A DNA stretch of 64,000 nt from JAPXSY01 sp034003585. Lineage in GTDB: Bacteria; Verrucomicrobiota; Kiritimatiellia; RFP12; UBA1067. Positions within the stretch are counted from its first letter, which is position 1, and every line of letters starts with the position of its first letter. Below are positions 27,001 through 34,855 of the stretch, piece after piece. Position numbers and translations under genes: made by a program. The DNA is taken from assembly GCA_034003585.1 (NCBI GenBank), contig JAVEYH010000004.1, positions 1 through 64,000 on the forward strand, written 5' to 3'. Below the pieces are notes generated by a model. The model was not told where the DNA came from, made no database searches, and saw only the letters and a list, made by a program, of their open reading frames with translations.

Positions 27001-27979
27001 GATCGTGCTGGCCGTGGACGATGTGACCCTGGGCGCCCTGCCCGCCGGTTCCTACGCCTCGGTCACCGGGCAGGGCGATCTCCCGTTCAACGGATCCAAA
27101 AACATCACCTTCACCGGCCTGCCTTACGGCACCTACCAGGTGACGGTCCCGCTTCCCGCGCACCACATCGCGCGGGAGGACCCGTCCACCCCCGGACAGG
27201 TGCAGAGCCTGACCAACACCTATTACGCCAATCCGCGCCAGGTGGTGATCTCCGGTTCCTGGCGACTGGCCGGGTTCGAACTGCTCTCCACGCTCGCCGT
27301 CACCTCGGCTGTCGTGCGCGACGCCTACACGCACGCCTTTTTGCCGGAAGTCCGCTTCGCCTTCACGGCGGCCTCCGGCGCGCTGACCGGACAGGTGGCG
27401 GAGGGCAGCGTCCTGCTGACCGATTACGCCGACGCCTGGCTCAGCGGGGCGGACGGGCGCGCGCCCTCCAACATCGTGCTCGGCGCCTGCGACTGGGATC
27501 TGGCCCTCTCGCTGGCAGGGTACCAGACCTCAACCGTGGCGGCAGCGGTCAGCAACCTGCCGGCCGGCGCCTCCGCCGCGCTCGGCACGCTGTATCTGAT
27601 TCCCGCAGACACCAATGCCAACACCGTGGCGGATGCGTGGGAGGCGCTGCATTTTCCCGACGGGCTCGACAAGGAGGGCGACGCCGATGAGGACGGCCTC
27701 AGCAATTACGGGGAGTATTTGTGCGGCACCCTCCCCCACGACGCCTCCAGCGTGCTCAGCATCCTCGATGCCGCTGCCGATCCCTCGGCCGCACACCTCA
27801 CTTGGGCCGTGACCGCAGGCCGCACCTACACGGTCGAGGCCTTTGAAACGCTGGGAGGCACACCGGTGACGTACGGGCCATGGGAGGCCACTACCGGCCA
27901 GACCCTCATGCAGTGGAACGACCCGGACACGTCACTCTACGCGACCCGTTTCTACCGGGTCCGCCTGCAGGAGCCCTGA
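21008..27979 (+). CDS. Giant secreted protein: tandem beta-helices, dockerin-like repeats and two caspase-like domains
   Basis: A 2323-residue exported protein with a signal peptide at about 1-36. Two homologous right-handed beta-helix modules begin YFVNDDLMPDDQFC (about 37) and YYVNDASVEGDLFC (about 497). A dockerin-like calcium-binding pair (DVDGDGRVGAADE, DVTLDGSVTF) lies near 998-1035. Caspase/C13-like domain 1 (about 1178-1420) has His1267 (YLVDHGG) and Cys1312 (LLDFCYAG). Domain 2 (about 1525-1770) has Gln1614 (LLLGQG) and Ser1655 (LDFSGAG) at those places and is probably inactive. An Ig-like domain follows each. Near 1880-1990 is a PPC-like domain, then carboxypeptidase-regulatory-like strands. 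An EF-hand/TSP3-type end (DADEDGLSNYGEYLCGT) follows. It is coupled by ATGA to the TPR gene. Confidence 0.85.
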   Translation: MKTHVPYTLPQCAARIFGMLRLAACLAAAPRAGAVDYFVNDDLMPDDQFCTAPGNDGNDGLSAAAPLRSPAALLSRYTPVVGDTLYIDSGTYALTQDLELPSTGPGDPGSGPWLRVIGTGQTVLDRLNPGAESCCVRVRQDCTRIEGLICRKAGTGIRIHPETCRNAVLEQNTLTANTVAGVAIGADPGSEGHDTYTLRNNLCHNNPTGIDVQGGDGFHLAYATLENNTIVVYNGNGVVCGGRAGGMTLRNNIISVKGDGACLAITQAGAIGSSDFNNLHAYGEGRIAQQLEENTLHLFSTLSAWRAASGFDYASLNRDPLFVQPETGNFHLSSREGSWRKTGWAADPVTSPCLDAGDPSSPIGGEPAPNGNRVNLGAFGGTPEASLSEPGRTLTLLAPLGGESWSGDGVTVAWNGTGAGWSAEDTVRLEWAVAGTGSYTFWETLPDASALAPQGRYVWHPPANGTASYLLRVVCNADAAVSAMTAQAGTVVRQPRTYYVNDASVEGDLFCAGPGNDGNTGQSTNSPLPSLQKLLAQYTLQPGDTVYADTGLYNLDSNVVIDAQHSGSAELPVTLIGARGGTRLIRSANGSDRCCLDVKADHLRIGGFACESAEIGIRIQADAARHVRLTANRCRSNSVCGIQITPMAGGYGEMFQLLQNVVTDNGAGLYLQGDADVWGGRAQFLIENNTIRNTGHAVYLLNGNRVARRINVLKNNILVATGGESACIAALIKSVHYSDYNVLRAPNGSVGHLFYDPADPDPTPLTDLSLWRTATGGQDSHSLSADPLFVSPAQDDFRLRSDSPCADAGVISFWMAGLTDPDGQPRVAGVTVDIGAYELNVRVSLRLLLQGPFQGYGPTYLMSPALSESGVLPLTSPYADDPRRVTQIPQGVTDWVLLQFRRAPAAPSLLTTSAFLRQDGWVVGEDGSTNLVLNLPRTNTYHVVVKHRNHLAAMSAQAVGFSDQALGYDFTTGPGKYFGGESACAEVSGYAGTFFALRAGDVDGDGRVGAADEAVCLSMTEATASAYRRSDVTLDGSVTFQDDWTPVAAAAVSNSVSPVPNPGTALTGALWVKPSRATLAPGGSLALTCPAYAVSNTSAAAAVRAVTFNASNDTLVAWQFAQTNGNSTLTASGAAAALYTAGTVTGVTDVVTAWDSAERIGRAFLNVVGTQTVAAAGQALILAGRTSESDPLWPATEYLADTAYTTLRYRGFSKETIHYFSPEPLQDVDGNGEWDDIDGAATLAAAAHAFTNTVTGANRLLVYLVDHGGFSSGEGYFRLSNTNTLSATQLDAWLDALQDRDQTPVTVLLDFCYAGSFLPALTYTGTAERIVIAACGAAQPSYFVSGGLVSYSAAFFTGVMLGYDVLACHEMAQNAMGTYQTAMLDDDHDGADTEGDGDVAHVTVIGPTGVAAGDMPQIGEACGNQVLADGTSATLWIGSVTGPHPIAEAWCHIVPPGYDPDPDQPVTALPRCGLTYDTASGHYTVTYDGFTAAGTYPITFYVRDIEDNVSPPRTVYISQVGFDDRAILVAGCATNSADWPAVRYLTQLAYDTLRLRLFTPDRIRVLAPVAEWDLDGDGTNDVAGLAGTGTFHQAITEWAGTQPTDRLTFLLLGQGVSNALCLTAEERLSANALADRLHAYQSTNPIPVNLILDFSGAGAFIPALADPELAANAPEATRIVMASAHPGRAALFANNGTVSFSQYLLSGVIAGKTLGDAYTDARRAIRRISGNTRQRAQIDDNLNGEPSEKDTDGALADETYLGFAFVTGADAPVIGSVTPRLVCPGGPVTLWAAGIAGMHPISNVWCVITPPGQTGTGDLPSVSLTWNALSERYEAEWDGMTQPGLYTLTFLAADTAGQVSDPVQSEGILADAYEPDDRADQAALYDGDPQIRTLHATEDEDWVRVFLLQDWIYDIETYHFSEPFDTMLELYREMPAGSLERINQADEEGSDSGEFLGIDYPETGWYWVRVLPFREGTNTLGGYELSIDVPAADGAGALIVLAVDDVTLGALPAGSYASVTGQGDLPFNGSKNITFTGLPYGTYQVTVPLPAHHIAREDPSTPGQVQSLTNTYYANPRQVVISGSWRLAGFELLSTLAVTSAVVRDAYTHAFLPEVRFAFTAASGALTGQVAEGSVLLTDYADAWLSGADGRAPSNIVLGACDWDLALSLAGYQTSTVAAAVSNLPAGASAALGTLYLIPADTNANTVADAWEALHFPDGLDKEGDADEDGLSNYGEYLCGTLPHDASSVLSILDAAADPSAAHLTWAVTAGRTYTVEAFETLGGTPVTYGPWEATTGQTLMQWNDPDTSLYATRFYRVRLQEP

Positions 27980-28007
27980 ACGGAGCGTTGCGCGTTCAAG
28001 TTCCCCT

Positions 28008-28991
28008 TTACCCTGGCCCACCCCAGCGGGCGGCGGGCTTGCCTCTGTCCTGGGCGGAGGTGTTGGCATAACAGTAGGCGCAGAGGTGGGGGCAGGTGTT
28101 ATACATGCCGATATCCTTGCTGACGATGCAGCCGCACGCCTTGCGCTGGCCTTTGTCCTTGAGGTGCGGACGCGACGGGGCGGCGAACAGATCCGGCCGG
28201 TAACCCAGGAACGCCATCAGCGCCGGGTCGTGCGGGAACAGCTCGATCATCAGGCGGTCATCGATGCAGCGGTTGTGCGAGATCCCATATGACGCCAGAT
28301 CCATTTTCTCCGCGCAGGTGGCGAGTTGCAGGCCCCACCCTTTGTTCAGCCCCGCGATCCCCGCCGCGAAGGCCCGCATTTCGTCGGGCCGGAACTCCCG
28401 TGCGCGGATCCCGGCGCGCGCGAGGTTGCGGGCCACCCTGGCATAGGTCAGGATGTCGGCAAAGCTGAACACCAGTTTCTCCGTATACGGCGCAAGCGCG
28501 TCACCGACGCGCCGACACTTCTCCAGCAGGCCCGGCACAGACAGCGCATCCGTCAGGATCAGAGGGTCGAAGCGCCAGATGACCCGCCTCTTCCCCAGTC
28601 GTTCCGAAAGCGCCTTGAACGTCGCGATCCGTTGTGCCAGCGGCGGGACATGCGGCTCCAGTCCCTCGTTCCCATAGTCGTTGACCGTATACTGAAAGTA
28701 GTAATGGAGCCCCCGCTTCTCGATCTCCGGAAGATGGGGGATCAGGGGTTGCGGGTTCTTGCTCCAGAAGACCATGACGCGGGTTTTCCGGAAAGAGACC
28801 TCTTGCGGCACGCGGGTAAAGGGATTGATCCATTCCACAACGCCGCGTGCCAGACTCTTGACCAACCATTCCGGGAAAAAAGCGGGGATGTCCGTGGAAC
28901 GGCTGGCCGAGACGATCACCGGTTCGACCGCCGGCCGCGCCTTGCCCGTTCTCTTTTGCTGCGCATTCACGTTGCCGGTTGATGCCCCCAT
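28008..28991 (-). CDS. DUF1848-type protein with C-terminal radical-SAM-like cysteine cluster
   Basis: About 327 residues. It begins, after a short basic leader, with VIVSASRSTDIPAFFPEWLV, the hallmark of the DUF1848 family. The spacing of Cys in CPHLCAYCYAN near the C-terminus is CxxxCxxC, as in radical SAM and spore photoproduct lyase-like enzymes, but placed at the end of the chain. A further CGCIVSKD motif precedes it. The activity is not known. The start is uncertain: ATG at 28991 has only a weak ribosome site, and Met codons further upstream are possible. It is divergent from the nitrite reductase gene, and its 3' end is 28 bp from the giant gene's stop. Confidence 0.8.
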   Translation of the reverse strand: MGASTGNVNAQQKRTGKARPAVEPVIVSASRSTDIPAFFPEWLVKSLARGVVEWINPFTRVPQEVSFRKTRVMVFWSKNPQPLIPHLPEIEKRGLHYYFQYTVNDYGNEGLEPHVPPLAQRIATFKALSERLGKRRVIWRFDPLILTDALSVPGLLEKCRRVGDALAPYTEKLVFSFADILTYARVARNLARAGIRAREFRPDEMRAFAAGIAGLNKGWGLQLATCAEKMDLASYGISHNRCIDDRLMIELFPHDPALMAFLGYRPDLFAAPSRPHLKDKGQRKACGCIVSKDIGMYNTCPHLCAYCYANTSAQDRGKPAARWGGPG

Positions 28992-29052
28992 GAAAACACC
29001 GGTAGTGTAACCATTCCGTTTCCCGTGGAAAGGACAATATGGCGGAGGCATG

Positions 29053-29081
29053 TTGACGCTCATAAGGTATTCTGGTACCAT
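29053..29081 (+). promoter_or_regulatory. Candidate promoter for nirBD
   Basis: TTGACG (29053-29058) and TACCAT (29076-29081) are 17 bp apart, about 80 bp upstream of the nirB ATG. Confidence 0.5.
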
Positions 29082-29092
29082 AATGCTTCTTT

Positions 29093-29107
29093 TGTCCGCA
29101 GCGGACA
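29093..29107 (+). promoter_or_regulatory. Inverted repeat in the nirB leader
   Basis: TGTCCGC and GCGGACA flank a single A, making a perfect 7-bp dyad about 12-26 bp after the -10 element. The position suits a repressor operator or a small leader hairpin. No regulator can be named. Confidence 0.4.
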
Positions 29108-29160
29108 GCGGGTAAACAGGCACAGGACCTCCATTTTTAACGAAAGCACCAAGTAAAACC

Positions 29161-31884
29161 ATGGGGATTAGGCAAAAACTCGTCATCATCGGCAGTGGCA
29201 TGGCCGGCGGCAAACTCGCGGAAGAACTTGTCGCGCGCGCCCCTGAGCGGTTCGATCTCACCGTCATCGGGAACGAACCCCACGGCAACTACAACCGGAT
29301 CAAGCTGGTCGTGAAGCTCAAGGAGCCCGACTTGCCTGACCTGTTCCTGAACACGTCCCGTTGGTACGCCGAGAACGGCATCATCGCCTGCCTGGGTCAT
29401 GCCGCGAAGTCCATCGACCGTCAGGCCAAAACGGTCAGCACGGCCGACGGCAGCATCTTTCCCTATGACCGCCTGGTGCTGGCGACCGGCTCGCACCCGA
29501 TCATCCCGCCCATGAAAGGGCTGGACCTGCCGGGCGTGTTCGCGCTCCGCCGCCTCGACGATGTCGCGCGCGTCACCGACTATTTGCGCGACAAGCACGA
29601 GGTGACCGTGGTCGGCGGCGGACTGCTGGGACTGGAACTCGCGCTCATGCTGCGCCTGCTCGGCAAACGCGTCACGGTCTCCCACCTCATGCCGACCCTG
29701 ATGGAGATGCAGCTTCCGGAAGAGGCGGGCCGCTACCTGCAGCGTCATCTGGAAGGCCTCGGCATCTCGTTCGTCATGGGCACCTACATCACCGAACTGC
29801 TTGGCTCAACAGCCGGCGTTGCCGAAGCCCGCTTCAAAGACGGCAGCGCGATCACGACCGACGCCGTTTTCTTCAACTGCGGGATCCGCCCCAACATCGA
29901 CCTCGCCCAGGCTGCCGGTCTCCTCTGCAACAAAGGCATCGCGGTCAACGCACGCCTCCAGACCAGCGAGCCTGACATCTACGCCTGCGGCGAGTGTGTC
30001 GAGTTCAAGGGACAGACCTGGGGCCTGGTCGCGCCGGTCTATGAGCAGGCCCGGACACTGGCCGCCGTGCTATGCGGCGAGGACGCCGTTTACGCGCCCG
30101 CGAACACAACGCCCACACGCCTCAAATCCGACATCCCCGTGATCAGCATGGGGACCTTCAAGCCGGACGCGCACGACGAAGTGACGCTGTTCACCGACCC
30201 GGCATCCGCGACCTACAAGCAGTTGATCATCCGCGACAACACGCTCGTCGGCGCGGTGCTTGTCGGCGAAGATCTCAACGCCGACCTGATCGGCCTGCAC
30301 TACACCGCAAAAATCCCAGTCCCGTCCCGCCGCGCCGACCTGCTCTTTCCCGGCGCCCGCGCCGGTGACGCCATCGTTGACGGCACCCTCATTCCCGACG
30401 AAGCCCAGGTCTGTGACTGCAACGGCGTCTCCGCCGGCACCATCCGCCGCTCGATCCATCAGGGGCATGACACGCCCTTGAAGGTCATGACCAACACCAA
30501 AGCCGGCACGGGCTGCGGCAACTGCAAGAACAAGATCAAGGCCTTGCTCATCTCCGAAATCGGGGAACTGCGGGCCGATCCGGCCGAACACTATTACGTG
30601 CCCGGCATCGCCATGGACCGGCCGGCGCTGACCGCGTTCATCCGCGCGAACGGGCTGCGCGCCGTGTCGCATATCCTGGCCGCAATCCCCGGAGCAACCG
30701 ACGACTCGAAAACCCGCATGGGTCTGGATTACCTGCTCAACTACATCTGGCACGCAGAGTATACGGTCGAAAACGACGCCCGTTGCGCCAATGACCGCTA
30801 TTCCGGCAACATCCAGAACGACGGCCGCTACAGCGTGATCCCCAGCATCCCCGGCGGCGTCGCCACAGCCGCGCAGCTCCGGGCCATCGCCGAAGTGGCT
30901 GACCGGTACGGCGCCATGATCAAGGTGACCGGCTCCGACCGCATCGGCCTTTATTCGATCCAGAAAAAAGACCTGCGGGAGGTCTGGCGCAGCCTGCAGA
31001 TGAATTCGGGACACGCCTTTACCAAGAGTTTCCGCGCCTGCAAATCGTGTGTGGGTGCCACGCACTGCCGGTTCGGCTTGATGGATTCGCTCGCGCTGGG
31101 ACAGCGCCTGGGCAACCGCTACCGCGGCGTGATGGGGCCGGCCAAGGTCAAGCTGGGCGTCTCCGGCTGTCCCCGCAACTGCTCGGAGGCCACAATCAAA
31201 GACTTCGGCGCCGTGGCCGTGGAAGGCGGCTGGGATATCTACATCGGCGGCAACGGCGGCGCACACGTCTACGTCGCCCAAAAGATAGCGCAGGTCAAGA
31301 CCGATGACGAGGTCGTCCGCATCTGCGACCGGTTTTACGAATACTTCCGCCGCCACGCGAAATATGGCGAACGCTCGGCGCACTTCGTGGAACGCCTCGG
31401 CCTCAAGACCGTCGCCGATGCCATCTTGAACGCGCCTCCGCAGGAGCTGGAAGAACTCGAAACGCGGTTTCAGCAGACGCTCGACCGTTACCGCGATCCG
31501 TGGCAGGACGAGGTCTCTCTCGACAACGAATCGGTCGGCGCAACCGACCGCGATGCGGAGGGCTTCACCGTGCTTGCCAACAGCTCCGACATCCCGGTTG
31601 GCACCTCCCGACTCTTCCACATCGACGACACACCCGTCGCCGTCTTCCACGGACGCGACGGGAGCTGGGTGGCAGCGCACGGCGTCTGCCCGCACAAGAG
31701 CGGCCCGCTCGTCGACAGCATCTACGGCAATGGCCGGCTGTTCTGCCCACTCCACAGCTATTCGTTCGATGTCGTGACCGGCGCATGCGACAATCCCGAT
31801 ATCCGACCGGTTCAGATTTACGAAACCGCTGTCAGCGACGGGCGGCTCAAGGTTCGCCTCGTGCCCGGCGACACAGCCCGATAA
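29161..31884 (+). CDS. nirB: Assimilatory-type NAD(P)H nitrite reductase, fused NirB-NirD
   Basis: A 907-residue cytoplasmic flavoprotein that would reduce nitrite to ammonium. An FAD/NAD-binding half (1-390) has IIGSGMAGGKLAEEL and VVGGGLLGLELALML. A BFD-like [2Fe-2S] domain (about 415-465) has VCDCNGVSAG and GCGNCKNKI. Siroheme/[4Fe-4S] ligands are Cys630, Cys636 (CVGATHC) and Cys670, Cys674 (CPRNC). The C-terminal Rieske-like NirD part (about 795-907) has C843xH845 and C862xxH865, so it holds a true Rieske-type ligand set. In many bacteria NirD is a separate protein; here it is fused. The ribosome site is weak (AAAG). The next gene starts 8 bp downstream. Confidence 0.92.
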   Translation: MGIRQKLVIIGSGMAGGKLAEELVARAPERFDLTVIGNEPHGNYNRIKLVVKLKEPDLPDLFLNTSRWYAENGIIACLGHAAKSIDRQAKTVSTADGSIFPYDRLVLATGSHPIIPPMKGLDLPGVFALRRLDDVARVTDYLRDKHEVTVVGGGLLGLELALMLRLLGKRVTVSHLMPTLMEMQLPEEAGRYLQRHLEGLGISFVMGTYITELLGSTAGVAEARFKDGSAITTDAVFFNCGIRPNIDLAQAAGLLCNKGIAVNARLQTSEPDIYACGECVEFKGQTWGLVAPVYEQARTLAAVLCGEDAVYAPANTTPTRLKSDIPVISMGTFKPDAHDEVTLFTDPASATYKQLIIRDNTLVGAVLVGEDLNADLIGLHYTAKIPVPSRRADLLFPGARAGDAIVDGTLIPDEAQVCDCNGVSAGTIRRSIHQGHDTPLKVMTNTKAGTGCGNCKNKIKALLISEIGELRADPAEHYYVPGIAMDRPALTAFIRANGLRAVSHILAAIPGATDDSKTRMGLDYLLNYIWHAEYTVENDARCANDRYSGNIQNDGRYSVIPSIPGGVATAAQLRAIAEVADRYGAMIKVTGSDRIGLYSIQKKDLREVWRSLQMNSGHAFTKSFRACKSCVGATHCRFGLMDSLALGQRLGNRYRGVMGPAKVKLGVSGCPRNCSEATIKDFGAVAVEGGWDIYIGGNGGAHVYVAQKIAQVKTDDEVVRICDRFYEYFRRHAKYGERSAHFVERLGLKTVADAILNAPPQELEELETRFQQTLDRYRDPWQDEVSLDNESVGATDRDAEGFTVLANSSDIPVGTSRLFHIDDTPVAVFHGRDGSWVAAHGVCPHKSGPLVDSIYGNGRLFCPLHSYSFDVVTGACDNPDIRPVQIYETAVSDGRLKVRLVPGDTAR

Positions 31885-31892
31885 GGATCGCG

Positions 31893-32555
31893 ATGCACTC
31901 CTCTTCCCGCTCCGAAAACCCATCCGCCTCCGCCTGGCAAATCACGGTTTGCCGCGGCGCGGAATCGTGCACGGCAGGACTGGTCCGGCTCTCCGTGCTC
32001 GCGATCGAGCTGGAGCAGGCGGTGCGGTATGCGGGCTGGGCCGACCATTTGCGGCGCGCGTATCCGGACGGGTTCCGGCCGCACCACCGGCTCCGCATCG
32101 CGGTGGCGGCCTGCCCCAACGGCTGCTCGCAACCGCAGATCTGCGACCTTGGGCTGATCGCGTGGTCCGCGCCGCTTGTCGACGCGCAGGCCTGCACCGG
32201 TTGCGGCACCTGTCTGCCCGCCTGCCGCGAAAGCGCGCTGGCCCTCACACAACAGCGGATCACGTTCGCGCCGCCGCGTTGCGTGGGATGCGCGGCCTGT
32301 TCACGCGTTTGCGGCGCTGGCGCGTTGCGCAAGGGGCCGCTTTCGTTCCGTCTGCTGCTCGGAGGCCACCTCGGACGCCATCCCGCCTGGGCGGAGGAAC
32401 TTCCTCCCCGGCTCCTCCCGCACCAGATCGGGCCTGCCGTGGAGCGGGTCATCCGCCTGCTCATCCTGCAAATCCGACCGAATGAACGGGTCGGTCAAAC
32501 GGTCCGGCGTCTGGGACTCGCCGCCTTTGCAGAGGCACATGCGTCGGAAACATAG
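31893..32555 (+). CDS. Siroheme/[4Fe-4S] half-domain fused to a 2[4Fe-4S] ferredoxin
   Basis: A 220-residue protein. Its N-terminal part has the sulfite/nitrite reductase ligand pattern CRGAESC (Cys20, Cys26) and CPNGC (Cys74, Cys78). Only about 50 residues separate the two halves, and the rest of a catalytic reductase is missing. Two ferredoxin motifs follow, CTGCGTCLPAC and CVGCAACSRVC. A tail of about 80 residues has no visible motif. It is probably an electron carrier or small subunit for the preceding nitrite reductase, or a remnant related to AsrC-type sulfite reductases. AAGGA precedes the ATG, 8 bp after nirBD. Confidence 0.75.
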   Translation: MHSSSRSENPSASAWQITVCRGAESCTAGLVRLSVLAIELEQAVRYAGWADHLRRAYPDGFRPHHRLRIAVAACPNGCSQPQICDLGLIAWSAPLVDAQACTGCGTCLPACRESALALTQQRITFAPPRCVGCAACSRVCGAGALRKGPLSFRLLLGGHLGRHPAWAEELPPRLLPHQIGPAVERVIRLLILQIRPNERVGQTVRRLGLAAFAEAHASET

Positions 32556-32628
32556 ATCCGGTTGGGACATCCCCGCGTGCAGAGGCCGCAGTTGGCACAG
32601 GCCCGTTTTTTTCTCAGGTATCGTGCGG

Positions 32629-34839
32629 TCACTCCCATTGCACAACCGCGAGCAGATAGGTCTTTAGGCGCGGCACGGTCACCTCGAACCTCTGCCCCGT
32701 CCTCCGCCCCTGCGTCGGCGCGTGCGGTGTCGCCTCATCGGGCGTGAGGAACTCAACCGACTTCACCCGTTTCCCTGCCGGGATCTCGAGCGTGAGGCCG
32801 ATGCCGTCCACCTGGGGATGTTCGCGCACGCTGTAGTTCACGAAATGCGCGAGCAGCCGGCCGGCCTCCGGCTGTCTGACACACGAGAGCGCCACATAGG
32901 GCGGGGCCTCCTCCACTGTGACGGGCATCGGCCGACCCGCTGCCCAACGGACCGCCTCCAGCAACTCCTCCCGGTTCGCGGGGCTTTTCCAGTAGGAACT
33001 GGAGGGCTCGGCGCCCCCGGGTTTCTTGAGACCGGGACGGATCTGCGGCAGATACACCGCCCGCCCCTTGCCGTACCGGCTCCGGACCGGCACGCCCGCC
33101 CCTTCCCCGGTAAAACCCTCCAGTTCCCGGACCAGGCTGCTGTGGCGGTACCATTTGGAATCGACCGACCAGGGGCGCTGGCTGATCTTCACGCCGGGCG
33201 GATAGGGCAGGTCCGCATCGAACAGATCGCGCAGGGCCAGCCGGTGGCGGCGGCGGCGCCAGCCGTCGTAGAGCGACGTCGCTCCCGTGATCACCACCCC
33301 TCCCCCGGCCGCGACATACGCGCGGATCTCTTCGGCCTGCCCGTCGCTCAGGCACTCCTGGTCCGCGAGAACCAGCACCCCGACTTGGGCGAGAGCGCCG
33401 GCCGTCAGATGTCGGTCGAACCGAATGTCGAACGGGATCTTCCCCTCAATCAGCGCCTGTTCGAACAGCAGGGTGCCGTACCGGGTGTCCGCGGCGCCGT
33501 ACGCCATGGTGGCAAAGGTTCGGAGCACCGCCACCGGCGCCACGGGCTCAGTCCGCAGATAATACTGCGAGTGGTCATGGAAGAACCGGACGTAGCGGCG
33601 CGTCTCCTCCTCCCAATATCGGGGCGAGAGCAGCGCGCCGACATACCCCAGGCAGTTCCGGTTGTAAGCCAGGGTTTCCGCCATCATGAGCCGGTCATGG
33701 CCCACCTGCGCAAAGGCGAGATTGCCCAGGGAGCGGCCGATCAGATACGACCGGATGCGGCTGGACATGGCGCCGTTGGGCTGCATGCCGGGTTCCGGCA
33801 GCCCCTCCGCCCAAACGGCCTCGGTCGGCGCGAGAATCCGCGGCCAGTCCACGCCTTTGGTCCACGCCTGGTTCTCCCCCTTCTCCCCGTGCGGGTTGCT
33901 CTCCACCACCACCTCGGGGTTAAGGCGCTTGATCGTCTGCCGCATCTCCTCCAGATATTCGCCGACCGCCTGACAGCGGAAGTCCGTCCACTCCTGAAAC
34001 AGCGGATCCCGCATCGGATGCGACGTCAGCTCGACAGCGGGCGGCACGACATGGCGCACGTCACGGAATCCGAAACGGTCCTCCAACTGCTCCGGCGAGT
34101 ATTTGTTCCGGAGGAACGCGCGGAAGTCCCGGATCGCCAGCGGATGATGGAAGTTCTCCGGCCTGCCGTAGTTCACCGAGTTGTCAAAATGAATCAGGTC
34201 CACCTTCGCTTCCAGCACGGCCTTTTTCAGCACGCGCCGGATATAGGCCCGGTATCCGGGATGCCCGATATAGGGAATCCTGCGGAAGGTCTGCGTTCCA
34301 TGATACGTGACCGGCTTCCCGAGATAATCCGGCACCAGCCACTCTGCGGCCCGGGGCTCTTCCAGCAGCAGCGATTCGTAACAGAGCGTGTTGCCGATGT
34401 ACGCGCCGACGCGCAGGCCGTGCTTGCGGCAACAGGCCGCGAACGCGCGCGCGCGCTCCATGTACGGCCCCTCGCCTTTGAGGCCGTGGCCCTTGAAGTA
34501 GTGCGTGATCACCAGGGTGACGCCCGCCTCCTTGAGCCGCCGGACCGTGTCCTCGGACATGCGCTCCTCATACGCGTCGAGATAGTCGACCGCCAATTCG
34601 CCCCAGCGGCGCTGCGTGGGGGGCTCGCAATCCCAGCCGCCCGCCACAACCAGTGGCGTCGCATCCAGCCAGTTCGGCCGCTGTGCGGCGCGCGCGGATT
34701 CGGTCTCGCGCAGCGCGCGGCCGGACGTGTCCGTCCCGTGCGCCTGCGCCGCGCCCTGCGGCAGTCGCGCGCAGGAGGTCAGCAGCAGCGCGCACAGCGC
34801 GGGGACGCCACGGAAAACAAAGCCGGTTGCATCACGCAT
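32629..34839 (-). CDS. Lipoprotein of glycoside-hydrolase type with TIM barrel and amidotransferase-like domain
   Basis: A 736-residue predicted lipoprotein with lipobox LLTSC at about residue 20. A TIM-barrel-like region (about 55-400) is similar in style to GH42/GH29-type hydrolases, with VDLIHFDNSVNYG and VVVESNPHGEKGE marking likely active-site strands. A Rossmann-like domain (about 440-620) has VGVLVLADQECLSDGQAEEI and AAGGGVVITGATSLYDG, as in the beta-galactosidase trimerisation/type 1 amidotransferase fold. A beta-sandwich end follows. AAGGAG lies eight bases before the ATG. It is the last gene of the leftward carbohydrate cluster. Substrate and exact family cannot be fixed by eye. Confidence 0.75.
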   Translation of the reverse strand: MRDATGFVFRGVPALCALLLTSCARLPQGAAQAHGTDTSGRALRETESARAAQRPNWLDATPLVVAGGWDCEPPTQRRWGELAVDYLDAYEERMSEDTVRRLKEAGVTLVITHYFKGHGLKGEGPYMERARAFAACCRKHGLRVGAYIGNTLCYESLLLEEPRAAEWLVPDYLGKPVTYHGTQTFRRIPYIGHPGYRAYIRRVLKKAVLEAKVDLIHFDNSVNYGRPENFHHPLAIRDFRAFLRNKYSPEQLEDRFGFRDVRHVVPPAVELTSHPMRDPLFQEWTDFRCQAVGEYLEEMRQTIKRLNPEVVVESNPHGEKGENQAWTKGVDWPRILAPTEAVWAEGLPEPGMQPNGAMSSRIRSYLIGRSLGNLAFAQVGHDRLMMAETLAYNRNCLGYVGALLSPRYWEEETRRYVRFFHDHSQYYLRTEPVAPVAVLRTFATMAYGAADTRYGTLLFEQALIEGKIPFDIRFDRHLTAGALAQVGVLVLADQECLSDGQAEEIRAYVAAGGGVVITGATSLYDGWRRRRHRLALRDLFDADLPYPPGVKISQRPWSVDSKWYRHSSLVRELEGFTGEGAGVPVRSRYGKGRAVYLPQIRPGLKKPGGAEPSSSYWKSPANREELLEAVRWAAGRPMPVTVEEAPPYVALSCVRQPEAGRLLAHFVNYSVREHPQVDGIGLTLEIPAGKRVKSVEFLTPDEATPHAPTQGRRTGQRFEVTVPRLKTYLLAVVQWE

Positions 34840-34855
34840 CGCGTTGCTCCTTCTG

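Noticed and set aside
24164..27334. 1056-codon minus-strand frame inside the giant gene
   Set aside because: Same reason; the length reflects base composition only.
27980..28007. TGAACG...CGTTCA repeat after the giant gene as a terminator
   Set aside because: Short stem without T residues.
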